Position numbers and translations under genes: made by a program
The notes under the pieces: generated by a model
Told to the model about the DNA's origin: nothing
The model's database searches: none
Seen by the model: the letters and a program-made list of their open reading frames with translations, nothing else
Origin: Bryobacteraceae bacterium
GTDB lineage: Bacteria > Acidobacteriota > Terriglobia > Bryobacterales > Bryobacteraceae
Assembly: GCA_041394945.1 (NCBI GenBank)
Contig: JAWKHH010000002.1
Location: 1,000,501 to 1,064,500 of the forward strand
Direction: 5' to 3'
DNA: 64,000 nt
Shown here: positions 28,494-36,964 of the stretch, in pieces
How positions within the stretch are numbered: the stretch's first letter is position 1
Layout: each line of letters opens with the position of its first letter

Positions 28494-30629
28494 ATGAATC
28501 AATCGCTCGAACAACTGAGGACGTTTCACCTCACCGGGAAAGGCGGGGGGCGTGGCGGTATGCGGCTTCGGCCCCAGGCCGTCGATGCACCGGCGCGCCG
28601 GGATGCCGCCGCGCGCGACTACCCGGTGTATCTTTCGAGCGAACCGTCGCTCGGAACTCTGCGGGCCATGCTCGCCGAGTGCGTGGCGAAGGAGCCGAAC
28701 TCGTTTCCGTCGCTCGTCCAGAGCGTGGACCGCGTGGCGCTCGCGTTCGGTAGCGCCGCCACCGCCGGTTCCGGTACGCCGATCGCAACGGCCAACGCCA
28801 CAGCGCTCGCCTCGCTTGCCGCCGAAGTCCCCGAAGAGGAAATCGCCAGATTGCGGGTGCTGCTCCCGAAACAGGGCACGCTCTTCCCGTGCGATGCGGC
28901 GGCGCTGCCGGTGATCTATGGCCGGCTCCTCGCCGGAGCCCGGCAGTGGGCGCGCGCGCAGTGGCTGGCGCGGCTCCAGTCGGCGCGCGTTCAGTTGAGC
29001 GGATTGCTCGGCGCCGGCGGTGACTCGACGCTCGGCGTCGAAGGTGATTTGTTGTTCGACGCGGCCGCGATGGCCCGCGCCATCGAACATCGGAAGGGGC
29101 CGCGCCGCATGGAGGGTGCGAGGCGGACGAGGATCGAGGAGGCGGTCGCGGCGATCGCGTCGGCGATCGAGGCTGAGGCCAAGGCGCCGTCGGCCTGGGT
29201 GTTCCACTCCGGAGCGAAGCCCGCTGGCGCGGGCGATCTCGGATGGGAACTCCGCCAGAGCGAAGACAGTTTCGCGGCGGCCTGCTGGTTCGCGCAAGAC
29301 ACGCTCGAGCGAACCGAAGCCGCGTGGCGGGCGGTGCGGCTGGCGCGCATCGAAGCCGAATCTTCCTTCGATGAGACGCTGCATGGCGAACGGCTGGCCC
29401 GGTTCACCTGGCATGCGGCTACGCCGGACGAGTTGCGCGCGCTGCCGCCGGTGGTCGTCGTGGAGAACGCGGAATGCGTGGCCGATGCATCGCTCACCGG
29501 CTTCGGACGGCTCCTGCGGTCCGGTCTGCCCGTGCAGGTGCTGATCGAGTCCGCCGGCATCGATCCGCTGCGTCCCGATATTGGCGACCTGGCCATGGCG
29601 CATCGCGAAGCCTTTGTTCTCTCGGCGTCGCTCGCGCGCGTCGATCATCTCGCCGCCGGGCTGGCCGCGATGAACGCTTCGGTGCGTCCGGCAGTGGCCG
29701 TGGTGGCCGTGCCGGGCGAAGGCGAGGGCTGGTTGGAAGCCGCCACGGCAGTCGCCGCCGGAGTGCATCCGTTGTATCGCTACGACCCGGACCAGGGAGA
29801 TAGCTGGCGCGACCGGTTCTCCCTCGTCGCGCCCGACGAGGGCGGGGCCTTGAACGCCGCCGACGCCGCCGCGATGTCGGCGCCGCTCGCGAACCATTTC
29901 TTTGCGATCGCGCCGGAATTCGAAAGCCGCGAACTGATGGAGATGGACCAGTACCTAGCGGCCTACGCGACGGAACCGCCCCTTTCCGTGCCGTACCTCC
30001 GCGTGCTCGACCATGACGGCAAGGCCGCTCGGGTCGCCGTCTCGCGCGAGTTGGCGATGTATGCGAGAAATCGCCGCGTTGCCATGCGCTCGCTCGGCGA
30101 ACTGGCGGGCATTGGCAATGCGCACGTCGCCGAGGCGGTGGCGGCGGCGCGGGACGAGGAGCGGAAAGCGGCGCAGTCGCGGGAAGCAGCCGCACGCGAA
30201 GAGGCGGCCCGGGCGTCGGCGTCGGCCACGGTGCGGCGGCTGGTGGGCGCGCTTATGGGCGCCGAACCGGCGGCCCTGTTTGCGCCGCCGCCCGTGACGC
30301 CCGCGCCCGCAACAATTCCGCAGCCGGCAGCGCAGACGCCCGTGCCTGCTCCCGCTGAGCCCGCCGCGACCGCCGGGCCCGCCGCCGGCGCCTACGTCGA
30401 GTCCGACTTGTGCACCAGTTGTCACGACTGCGTGAAGATCAACGAGCGTATGTTCCGCTACAACGCCAACCAGCAGGTTTACCTCGCCGACGCCTCGGCC
30501 GGCTCCTACGCCGAACTCGTAAAGGCGGCCGAGAAGTGCCCGGCTCGCTGCATCCACCCCGGTGCGCCGCGTCCGGGCGACGCCTCGGCCACCGCGGCCA
30601 TCGTGGCTCGCGGAGCCAAGTTCGGCTGA
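28494..30629 (+). CDS. PFOR-derived thiamine-domain remnant fused to a [4Fe-4S] ferredoxin domain
   Basis: A 711-residue protein directly behind korB, with GGAGG five bases before the ATG. Residues 310-445 resemble domain VI of pyruvate:ferredoxin oxidoreductase: LLRSGLPVQVLIES, then LAMAHREAFVLSASLARVDH and AVAAGVHPLYRYDP (compare the SGYWPLFRYDP ending in PFOR). The thiamine motif GDGWAYDIG is absent, replaced by VVVENAECVADASLTGFG, so it should not bind the cofactor. Residues 530-580 form a charged, Ala-rich helix, then a Pro/Ala linker leads to a single ferredoxin domain with CTSCHDC (640, 643, 646) and CPARC (682, 686). The N-terminus has a Gly-rich motif (LTGKGGGRGGMRLRP). Likely the dedicated electron carrier or scaffold for KorAB; the role is inferred from domain content and operon position. 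Confidence 0.75.
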   Translation: MNQSLEQLRTFHLTGKGGGRGGMRLRPQAVDAPARRDAAARDYPVYLSSEPSLGTLRAMLAECVAKEPNSFPSLVQSVDRVALAFGSAATAGSGTPIATANATALASLAAEVPEEEIARLRVLLPKQGTLFPCDAAALPVIYGRLLAGARQWARAQWLARLQSARVQLSGLLGAGGDSTLGVEGDLLFDAAAMARAIEHRKGPRRMEGARRTRIEEAVAAIASAIEAEAKAPSAWVFHSGAKPAGAGDLGWELRQSEDSFAAACWFAQDTLERTEAAWRAVRLARIEAESSFDETLHGERLARFTWHAATPDELRALPPVVVVENAECVADASLTGFGRLLRSGLPVQVLIESAGIDPLRPDIGDLAMAHREAFVLSASLARVDHLAAGLAAMNASVRPAVAVVAVPGEGEGWLEAATAVAAGVHPLYRYDPDQGDSWRDRFSLVAPDEGGALNAADAAAMSAPLANHFFAIAPEFESRELMEMDQYLAAYATEPPLSVPYLRVLDHDGKAARVAVSRELAMYARNRRVAMRSLGELAGIGNAHVAEAVAAARDEERKAAQSREAAAREEAARASASATVRRLVGALMGAEPAALFAPPPVTPAPATIPQPAAQTPVPAPAEPAATAGPAAGAYVESDLCTSCHDCVKINERMFRYNANQQVYLADASAGSYAELVKAAEKCPARCIHPGAPRPGDASATAAIVARGAKFG

Positions 30630-30674
30630 GCGCGGATTTGACAGCCGAGTGTCTTCCCGGGAGAGACTGAAAGG

Positions 30675-31016
30675 TTGCAAGATCGAATCCTGCTAGTGGA
30701 AGATGAGCCGGCGCTTCAGTCGCTGCTCGCACGGTACCTCGCCCGGCTCGGCTACGAGGTGACTTCGTGCGCGACGCGGGCCGAGGCGACCCCCCACGCC
30801 GGTGAGCCGTTCCGTGCGGCCATCATTGACCTGTCGCTTCCCGACGGCCCCGGCGAAGAACTCGCCGCGCGGCTCCAGGATTCACGGCCGGAATTGCGGG
30901 TCTTGCTGACGAGTGGTTATCCGGCGAAGACCTCCGGCGCGAACACGGCCTTTCTGCAGAAGCCGTTCCTGCCGGCGGCGCTGGCCGAGGCGCTCACGGC
31001 GCTTCTCCGCGCCTGA
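30675..31016 (+). CDS. Single-domain response regulator
   Basis: A 113-residue stand-alone receiver domain. Acidic pocket VEDEP, phospho-acceptor Asp in AAIIDLSLPDGPG (about residue 52), conserved Ser in VLLTSGY and Lys in FLQKPF. There is no output domain. The start is TTG at 30675 with GGGAGA about ten bases upstream; no ATG is in frame. It follows the PFOR-like gene by 45 bases on the same strand, so it may belong to the kor operon. It could receive phosphate from the hybrid kinase encoded at 18.7-20.5 kb or from a kinase elsewhere. Confidence 0.82.
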   Translation: MQDRILLVEDEPALQSLLARYLARLGYEVTSCATRAEATPHAGEPFRAAIIDLSLPDGPGEELAARLQDSRPELRVLLTSGYPAKTSGANTAFLQKPFLPAALAEALTALLRA

Positions 31017-31019
31017 ACC

Positions 31020-31703
31020 CTACTGTCCGGCGATTTCCATCGTCAACACCACCGTCGCCGACACTTCGACGTTTCCCGTCTCCACCGGTGTCGCCGCGCC
31101 GCCCGCGACGCGGCTGTCGAAACTCGGAAACGAACTCACGGCGGACGACTCCTCGGCCGAAAGCACCATTCCGAGACGCGCGTTCAAACCCGCGGCGATG
31201 GCTTCCACGTCCGCCCGGGCCTGCGTCGTCGCCAGCCGCAACGCCTGACGGCGCACGGGCTCCGGATCGCGAAGACCGAAGCGCAATCCCTGCACATTGG
31301 TGGCGCCGGCCTGGATGGAAGCATCGATGAGCTTGCCGGCGGCGCCGAGGTCCTGCGTGGTCACCTCCACCGTGTTGGTGGCGATGAAGCCGACTACTAC
31401 CGGCTGGCCGCCCATGGTCGGCGTGCGGTAGTTCGGATTCAGCGAATAGCCAATGGTGCGGATGTCGGCGTCCTGACCGAGAATGTTGCGAACGGCGGCG
31501 AGCACGGCTGTGACGCGAGTCGAGTTTTGCGTTGCGGCTTCGTCCGCCGTCGCGGCCTGGGTTTGCACGGCCAGGCTGAGCTTCAACTGGTCCGGCTTCA
31601 CCGAGACGATCCCCTGTCCGGCGGCGCGGATCTGGGGCCGCGTCTGGGCCGCGAGCGCCGACGCCAGGATCAAGACGGGGGCGAGACGAAGTGCCGTTTT
31701 CAT
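31020..31703 (-). CDS. SIMPL-domain (DUF541) exported protein
   Basis: A 227-residue periplasmic protein. It begins with a signal peptide (MKTALRLAPVLILASALAAQ) and continues as a SIMPL domain: IRAAGQGIVSVKPDQLKLSL, IRTIGYSLNPNYR, ATNTVEVTTQDLGAAGKLID, then the C-terminal ATTQARADVEAIAAGL and VEVSATVVLTMEI. The ATG at 31703 was chosen because the leader begins there; another ATG six codons upstream lacks a ribosome-binding site. The function of the family in bacteria is poorly defined (outer-membrane oligomers in some cases). It is convergent with the response regulator gene, three bases apart. Confidence 0.85.
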   Translation of the reverse strand: MKTALRLAPVLILASALAAQTRPQIRAAGQGIVSVKPDQLKLSLAVQTQAATADEAATQNSTRVTAVLAAVRNILGQDADIRTIGYSLNPNYRTPTMGGQPVVVGFIATNTVEVTTQDLGAAGKLIDASIQAGATNVQGLRFGLRDPEPVRRQALRLATTQARADVEAIAAGLNARLGMVLSAEESSAVSSFPSFDSRVAGGAATPVETGNVEVSATVVLTMEIAGQ

Positions 31704-31743
31704 ACCCTCATCATGACGCATCCGGGCGCGCCCGGCGCCGCCC

Positions 31744-32145
31744 CTACATCCACTTGTAGAAGTAGAACAGCAGCGGCGTCTTACCCGTGTTGACGATGCC
31801 GTGCGGCTTGTTCGCGCCGCAGTACATCATCGAGCCCGGGCCGACCTTGGTGACCTTGCCCTCGACGCTGATCTCGCCCGTACCCTCGGTGATCACCATG
31901 AACTCTTCTTCCGGGTGCTGGTGCGGCGCGTGCGGCGACATGCCGGCCTTCAGCAGCAGGCTCCCGGCCGTCATCGATTTCAGGATCTCGGTGGGACCTT
32001 CGTAGTAAATCCGCAGGTCGCCGAACGGCTCCTTGGTCATCTTGGCCGCTTGCGCGCCGGTGGCGCCGTTGGGCAGCGTCTTCGCTGCGGCGGCGGGCAG
32101 AAAAGCCAGGGGACCGAGTTTGAGAACGTCGCGTCGTTTCGCCAT
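31744..32145 (-). CDS. Cupin-domain protein with Tat-like signal
   Basis: A 133-residue single-domain cupin. The N-terminus MAKRRDVLKLGPLAFLPAAA has the twin-arginine pattern, so it is probably exported folded, with a metal bound. Cupin motif 1 is visible as HAPHQHPEEEFMVITEGTGE, with His-x-His and Glu ligands; motif 2 is shortened to CGANKPHGIVNTG with a His. The ATG at 32145 was preferred to one 21 bases upstream because it places the RR motif at positions 4-5. The methyltransferase gene upstream ends only seven bases away. The substrate is unknown. Confidence 0.8.
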   Translation of the reverse strand: MAKRRDVLKLGPLAFLPAAAAKTLPNGATGAQAAKMTKEPFGDLRIYYEGPTEILKSMTAGSLLLKAGMSPHAPHQHPEEEFMVITEGTGEISVEGKVTKVGPGSMMYCGANKPHGIVNTGKTPLLFYFYKWM

Positions 32146-32152
32146 ATCCGTA

Positions 32153-32869
32153 TCAGGGTAGCGCACTCGCGCCGGGCTCCACGGCTGTCTTCCGCGACAG
32201 GCAGACGTAGCCGAGTGTGAAATTTCGCTCCCGATCGAGCGCGTCGAGAAACGGCAGCAACAGGGCGGGTACCGCCACCGCGGCGGCGGCGAGAATCCAT
32301 AGCGGCCCCGGGAAGAACTGCAGCCCCCCGAGCAGGCGCCGCGCCAGCAGACGAAAGAACCCGCCCGCCGGCACGATCTCGATCTCGCCGAAGCCGGCCG
32401 ACTCGAGCAGATAGCGCACGCCGTGGCAGGTGTACCGGAAGTAGTCGTGCGGCGCCTGGTGGACCTCCCACTCCATCGGCACCGCCATCAACAGCGTGCC
32501 TCCTGGCCGCACCGCGCGCGCCAACTCCGCCACCACGCGAGCCGGATTCCGCACATGCTCGAGCGTCACCAGGTTGATCGCGGCATCGAAGGCGCCCCCG
32601 GCGATCGGCAGCGCTTCAAGATCGGCGATGCAGTCCAGCCGGCGATAGTTCCACGAAGGGTCGCCGATGCCAAGATCGACGGCGATGTAGCGGTGGCCGT
32701 CGAAAAGGTGCGCGTAATGACACTCGCCGGCCCCGGCGTCGAGCACGCGGGACCCCGCTGGCAGCGACGCGGAGAGCGCCCGCGCCGCGTCTTCGATCAA
32801 CGCTTCGAAATGCAGGATGTGACGGCGCAAAGGGCGGGGAAGCCGCGCGAGCGCCGCCGCGTTGGTCAT
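32153..32869 (-). CDS. Class I SAM-dependent methyltransferase
   Basis: A 238-residue methyltransferase. SAM motif I is VLDAGAGECHYAHLF (about residue 44), acidic loop IAVDLGIG, motif IV region GAFDAAINLVTLEHVRNPAR, then RPGGTLLMAVPMEWE. Near the C-terminus a hydrophobic helix (LWILAAAAVAVPALLLPFL) suggests membrane association. The start overlaps the stop of the next upstream methyltransferase by four bases (ATGA). With the glycosyltransferase further upstream it forms a surface-polysaccharide-type cluster of three. Confidence 0.85.
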   Translation of the reverse strand: MTNAAALARLPRPLRRHILHFEALIEDAARALSASLPAGSRVLDAGAGECHYAHLFDGHRYIAVDLGIGDPSWNYRRLDCIADLEALPIAGGAFDAAINLVTLEHVRNPARVVAELARAVRPGGTLLMAVPMEWEVHQAPHDYFRYTCHGVRYLLESAGFGEIEIVPAGGFFRLLARRLLGGLQFFPGPLWILAAAAVAVPALLLPFLDALDRERNFTLGYVCLSRKTAVEPGASALP

Positions 32870-34053
32870 GCCGCTTTCTTGCGCGCCTCCACCATCACGG
32901 TGGAACCGGCGCGGCAGGCGGCCTCGAGCAGCGTGAACGGTAGCGAAGCGGCGACGAGACCAAGGTACACCAAATCCCGCACCAGCTTCTGCCGCGGAGA
33001 CTCGCCGAGGCCGCGAATCCGCCGCGCCATCGGGTCCAGTCCCGGCGCGAGGCTCGATGCCAGTCCCGCCGGATTGTCACGCAGCGAGAAGTGCTTCGTG
33101 CGGACCACGTCGAACCCGCAGCGGTCCAGCAGAATCTCCAGATCGCGAAGCCGGAAATTCAGAAGGTGGCGCGGAATGTCGATGCCGTTCCAGCTTTCGC
33201 CGAGCACCAGAAACTGCCAGCAGGAAGCGTTCGGCACTTGTACGACGAGCCGGCCCTCGGGTTTGAGAAGCTGATGCGCGGCGTCGAGATAGGAAGCCGG
33301 ATCGTAGAGGTGCTCGAGCACGTGAAACATCGTGACCGCGGCGCAACTGGCCGGAGGCAGCGGCGCCTGCGAGAGCGTTCCACACACCGCCGGCACGCCG
33401 TTTTCGCGCCACGCGGCCGTTGCCGCGCCGAGCGAAAAATCGAGCCCCATCACGCTGTGGCCGCGTTCGCCAAGCATCCGCAGCAGCAGGCCGCCGCCGC
33501 AGCCCACGTCGAGCACGGGGCCGTTCTCGTCCGTGTGGCCCAGCGCCGCGGCAACGAAGTTGACGTGATCGCGCAGAACTGTCCGCCGGTAAAGCTCTTC
33601 CAGCCGCGAGACCGCGTCCTGCTCGGGCACGTACCAGTAGGCCGGCGGATAGTAGTCGCGAAGCTCCTGCGGCGAAGGCCACGGGAATAGCCGGATGAGC
33701 CTGCAGGACTCGCATTCGACCACATGAAACACGCGGTCCGTCGTGTGATAGAGCCGATCCGAACCCTCCAGCAGTTTCCTTGACTCACGGCATCCGCACG
33801 CCGGGCAGGGCTCGGAAGCGGCGATTTCGGTGGACTGAGGAACTGCTTCGTCGGCGGGCCGCTTGGGCAGCTCCCTTACTGGGACTGCTCCATCAATTCG
33901 CGCAACGGGATCCGGTATCTCTTCAGCAATTGCTTCAATTCCGAGGAGCTCAGCTTGCGAATCCGGTTCACTTGCGGGCGCTTCCGCAACATGCGCGGCA
34001 CCATTGTCAAGGCTTCCAGGTCCGCCCGAATCAAAGCCTTCGCCAGCCGCCAC
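32866..34053 (-). CDS. Class I SAM-dependent methyltransferase with N-terminal zinc-ribbon (start uncertain)
   Basis: The reliable part begins at a Cys pair (EPCPACGCRESRKLLEG), continues through a partner Cys pair (VECESCRLIRLF) and the family-typical FPWPSPQELRDYYPPAYW, then SAM motif I (VLDVGCGGGLLLRMLG), FHVLEHLYDP and a hydrophobic C-terminal helix. This resembles methyltransferases of O-antigen and glycan clusters. The start is a real problem: between the end of the glycosyltransferase gene (33876) and the first Cys pair there is no ATG, GTG or TTG in frame. The nearest usable codon is GTG at 34053, which overlaps the glycosyltransferase by 178 bases in another frame with compositionally odd sequence. 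A non-standard start near the TAAGGGAG at 33867-33878 is possible. Confidence 0.75.
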   Translation of the reverse strand: MAAGEGFDSGGPGSLDNGAAHVAEAPASEPDSQAELLGIEAIAEEIPDPVARIDGAVPVRELPKRPADEAVPQSTEIAASEPCPACGCRESRKLLEGSDRLYHTTDRVFHVVECESCRLIRLFPWPSPQELRDYYPPAYWYVPEQDAVSRLEELYRRTVLRDHVNFVAAALGHTDENGPVLDVGCGGGLLLRMLGERGHSVMGLDFSLGAATAAWRENGVPAVCGTLSQAPLPPASCAAVTMFHVLEHLYDPASYLDAAHQLLKPEGRLVVQVPNASCWQFLVLGESWNGIDIPRHLLNFRLRDLEILLDRCGFDVVRTKHFSLRDNPAGLASSLAPGLDPMARRIRGLGESPRQKLVRDLVYLGLVAASLPFTLLEAACRAGSTVMVEARKKAA

Positions 34054-34946
34054 TTTCCCGTTAGTCCCGGAAACCGGCTCACGTCGCCTCGGTTCCTCGC
34101 CGCCGCCGCGGCTCCGGCCGCGATCCTTGCGAGATAGTACGCGCCGTTTAGCCAAAGAAGGCTCCACGGGAAGAGTTTTGCCGCCAAAAGGACACGGTTT
34201 CTTTCAATGAGCTCAATTCGCCGCGTGGAGATCTGTCCGAGTGTCTGGCCCCGGTGGTGCCGCACCACCGCACGCGGGATATAGAGACACTTCCATCCGG
34301 CTATTCTAGCGCGCAACCCGAGTTCGGCGTCGTCGGCATACGCGAAGAAGTCTTCGTCGAAGCCGCCGATTTCGGCGAGCATGGAGCGGCGGTACATGGC
34401 CGCGCAGCCGTCCGGCCAAGCCACTTCCTCGATCCGGTCGTACTGCCCGCGGTCGATCTCGCCGGTCCCTCGCCCGCGGTTCTGGCCGTCCCAATAGATC
34501 AGGTGGCCTACTTTGTCGATCCGCGTTGGATCGTCCCAAACCAGAATCTTGCTCGCGGCCATGCCCACCGCCGGATCCGTGAAGGCTTCCCGCAGCGCCC
34601 GCGCCCAATCGGGCGAGGCCTCCGCGTCGTTGTTGAGCAGTGCGATGAAGGCGCCTCTCGCGCGCGCGATGCCCTGGTTGTTGGCCTCGCAGAATCCTTT
34701 GTTCTCCCGGTTCTCGATCGTTTCGAGCCGAAGCCTCCCCGTCTCCCCGAACTCGCCGCGCGCCATTGCGACGCTGTCGTCGGAGGAGCCGTTGTCCACC
34801 AGAATCACCTCGAGCGGGACTCCGTTCTGGTTCGCCAGCGAGGCCAGGCAGGCCCGCAAAAGGTCCCTCCGGTTCCAGTTGACCACCACCACGGAGACGA
34901 CCCCCTCCCCGGCTGGGACGGGTGAAAGCTGATCATCCACTTGCAA
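33876..34946 (-). CDS. Family 2 glycosyltransferase (rhamnosyltransferase-like)
   Basis: Transfers a sugar from a nucleotide donor, probably to a cell-surface glycan. 356 residues: GT-A fold start VVSVVVVNWNRRDLLRACLA, donor site EVILVDNGSSDDSVAMAR, metal region FIALLNNDAEASPDW (NDA in place of DxD), acceptor/base region FDEDFFAYADDAELGLR, then RAVVRHHRGQT. The C-terminal 100 residues include a hydrophobic segment (LLWLNGAYYLARIAAGAAAA). It starts 29 bases from the divergent rodZ-like gene, and its 3' end overlaps the upstream in-frame part of the methyltransferase. A rhamnosyl acceptor is suggested only by general similarity. Confidence 0.87.
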   Translation of the reverse strand: MQVDDQLSPVPAGEGVVSVVVVNWNRRDLLRACLASLANQNGVPLEVILVDNGSSDDSVAMARGEFGETGRLRLETIENRENKGFCEANNQGIARARGAFIALLNNDAEASPDWARALREAFTDPAVGMAASKILVWDDPTRIDKVGHLIYWDGQNRGRGTGEIDRGQYDRIEEVAWPDGCAAMYRRSMLAEIGGFDEDFFAYADDAELGLRARIAGWKCLYIPRAVVRHHRGQTLGQISTRRIELIERNRVLLAAKLFPWSLLWLNGAYYLARIAAGAAAAARNRGDVSRFPGLTGKWRLAKALIRADLEALTMVPRMLRKRPQVNRIRKLSSSELKQLLKRYRIPLRELMEQSQ

Positions 34947-34975
34947 TGTCTAAGTTTAGGGTATATTGAAGAGTT

Positions 34976-35932
34976 ATGGCCCATCTCGGTGAAACGCTGA
35001 AAAAGCATCGCCTGAGCCGGCGTGTCGAATTATCCGACATTTCGACGCAGACCAGAATCAGCATGCGCTACCTGGAAGCGCTTGAGAATGGCGAGTATAA
35101 CGAGCTGCCCGGTGCGATCTTCGCTCGCAGCTTCGCACGCCAGTACGCGCGCATCGTCGGTCTCGACGAAGCGTCGATCGAAGCGGACCTGCAGGCTGCC
35201 TTTCAGGACGAACAGCCGGCTCCAGTTATCGAGGCGCAGGGTGAGCCTCCCCGGTTTCAAGTTTCGTTCGCGCCGCTGCGGGATCTTTGGGAATCGAGCC
35301 TCGAGGCGCGCATGCCGCTGTACGCGGCCGCCCTCGCCGGAGTGATCGGCGTTTGTTCCCTGGTCTACGTGAGCTGGCAGCAGTTCGTGATTCCGAGCGA
35401 ATTCGCGTCGCAGGAACCGCGCATCGAGACGCCTGCGGCGCCTCCCGCCGTGGTTCCGCCGGCCGTCAATACGGTCGCCCCGAATCGGGCGGCGGACGGC
35501 GCGCCGGTGGCCACCGCGTCGCAGCCGCCCACGGCCCAGCCGACCGGGCAGGTTCAGGTTTCGCGCAAGGATCTTGGCGACGGTACCGCCGAGTTCGTCG
35601 TCTCCGACGGCGTGGAGAACGGCATGGCCGTCCGCATCGTGGCCTCGCAGGAAACCTGGGTTTCCGTGACGGCGAACGGCAGGAAGTTGTACAGCGGCAT
35701 TCTGCAGCCGAACGACGTGCGGATGTTCAAGGGCGTCGAATCGGCGCAGATGGTCATCGGCAACGCGGGCGGAGTCGAGGTGAGCCGCAATGGACGCTCG
35801 ATCGGGCCGATCGGCAATCCGGGCGAGGTCCGCGTGGTGGTCCTCCGGCCGGAGGAACCGCCGGTGATCAAGAAGAACCCGCCGCCTCCCGCCGATGGAC
35901 AGCAGGAAGAGCCCACCGCGCGCACGGACTAG
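34976..35932 (+). CDS. RodZ-like helix-turn-helix membrane protein
   Basis: A 318-residue cell-shape-type protein. Cytoplasmic HTH at 1-75 (GETLKKHRLSRRVELSDIST, YLEALENGEYNELPGAIFAR), one membrane helix (PLYAAALAGVIGVCSLVYVS, about 112-132), a Pro/Ala periplasmic linker, then a DUF4115-type C-terminal beta domain (about 205-290; ETWVSVTANGRKLYSGIL). In well-studied bacteria RodZ links MreB to the wall-elongation machinery; no mre genes are in the window. A TATATT box at 34962-34967 lies eight bases before the ATG, and GAAGAG could serve as a ribosome-binding site. The divergent glycosyltransferase starts 29 bases away. Confidence 0.85.
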   Translation: MAHLGETLKKHRLSRRVELSDISTQTRISMRYLEALENGEYNELPGAIFARSFARQYARIVGLDEASIEADLQAAFQDEQPAPVIEAQGEPPRFQVSFAPLRDLWESSLEARMPLYAAALAGVIGVCSLVYVSWQQFVIPSEFASQEPRIETPAAPPAVVPPAVNTVAPNRAADGAPVATASQPPTAQPTGQVQVSRKDLGDGTAEFVVSDGVENGMAVRIVASQETWVSVTANGRKLYSGILQPNDVRMFKGVESAQMVIGNAGGVEVSRNGRSIGPIGNPGEVRVVVLRPEEPPVIKKNPPPPADGQQEEPTARTD

Positions 35933-35935
35933 GCG

Positions 35936-36778
35936 CTACTTCCGGCTGACTTTCAAGACCCTGCGCAGGGTGTACAGCTCCGGGTGGACAGTCATCTCGG
36001 CGAGCTGCTCCCACCGGTCTTTCACGTGCACCAGCTTTCCGCTTACATGGTTGGACCGCTGTGAGGCCAGAAACATCGCCAGTTCGGTCTGGCGCTGCAC
36101 GGTCACGCCGCCGGTGAGCCGGATCTGGGTGGCGTCGGCGATTTCGCGCTCTCCGGCTTTCTCACCCGCTCGCAGGATCTCGTCGGTCATGTGCGTGTAG
36201 GCGCCGCCCGGACCGAGCACGTTCACCTGGACGTTATAGTCGAGCAGTTCCGCGGCCATGCACTCCACAGTTCGGATCACCGCTGCCTTCGAGGCCGCGT
36301 AGGCGCTGAAGTTGGGACGTGCGTGCGCGCCGCCCCCACCGCCGAGCACAATGACTTTTCCGCGCCGCCGCCGCATCATTCCGGGAAGGGCGGCCGCGCA
36401 CGTGTTCACCACGCCGATGAGGTTGGTCAGCACTGGCTCGGCCCAGCTCTGCGGCGCGGTCTCGGCGAGCGGCCCGATGGGGCCTTGGATGCCGGCGGCG
36501 CAAATGAGCGCGTCGATCTCGCCCCAGTGCGCCCGCGCGCGGTCGATGGCGCCGCGGATCTGATCGGCGTCGCGGACGTCGGCGCGCAGGTGCAGAGCCG
36601 TCCCGCCCGCGTGCTCGATTTCGAGCTTGGCCAGATCGAGTTCCGCCTTGCTGCGGGCCACCAGGCCGATGCGGGCTCCAGTGGCGGCGAAGGCCATCGC
36701 GATCCGCTTGCCGATGCCACGGCTTCCGCCGGTCACGACGATGTTCTGATTTCGAAATTCCTCTAAGCTCTGTTCCAT
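35936..36778 (-). CDS. Short-chain dehydrogenase/reductase
   Basis: A 280-residue NAD(P)-dependent SDR. Cofactor motif VVTGGSRGIGKRIAMAF, then LRADVRDADQI, the NAG-like ICAAGIQGP, and the active-site YxxxK in SAYAASKAA. The usual catalytic Ser region reads VIVLGGGGGAHARP, so Ser is not in its normal place and activity may be altered. The ATG at 36778 with GAGG upstream is preferred over an in-frame GTG at 36793. The C-terminal third (LASQRSNHVSGKLVHVKDRW) is typical. The substrate is unknown. It is convergent with the rodZ-like gene, three bases apart. Confidence 0.87.
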   Translation of the reverse strand: MEQSLEEFRNQNIVVTGGSRGIGKRIAMAFAATGARIGLVARSKAELDLAKLEIEHAGGTALHLRADVRDADQIRGAIDRARAHWGEIDALICAAGIQGPIGPLAETAPQSWAEPVLTNLIGVVNTCAAALPGMMRRRRGKVIVLGGGGGAHARPNFSAYAASKAAVIRTVECMAAELLDYNVQVNVLGPGGAYTHMTDEILRAGEKAGEREIADATQIRLTGGVTVQRQTELAMFLASQRSNHVSGKLVHVKDRWEQLAEMTVHPELYTLRRVLKVSRK

Positions 36779-36964
36779 CAATGCCAGCCTCACATAGCGT
36801 AGTAGACTGCGACGGCCGGCGCAACGATTCCCCCGGCGATTTCCCGTCGCCGCTCGCCCACGATTTCTCCGGGCCGCGGGCCCCGATGTTACATGGGGAG
36901 CACGCGCAGGGCCCTGATATACTAAACTTGGTTTGATTCAACCAAAGAAACCGCTAGGAGGTCA

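Noticed and set aside
28476..29897. A 473-residue minus-strand frame opposite the PFOR-like gene
   Set aside because: Arg-rich shadow; the plus frame has a ribosome-binding site, a ferredoxin motif and operon position.
33860..33900. Programmed -1 frameshift joining glycosyltransferase and methyltransferase
   Set aside because: The frames differ by -1, but no slippery heptamer or downstream stem was found near the stop, so it is left only as an alternative.
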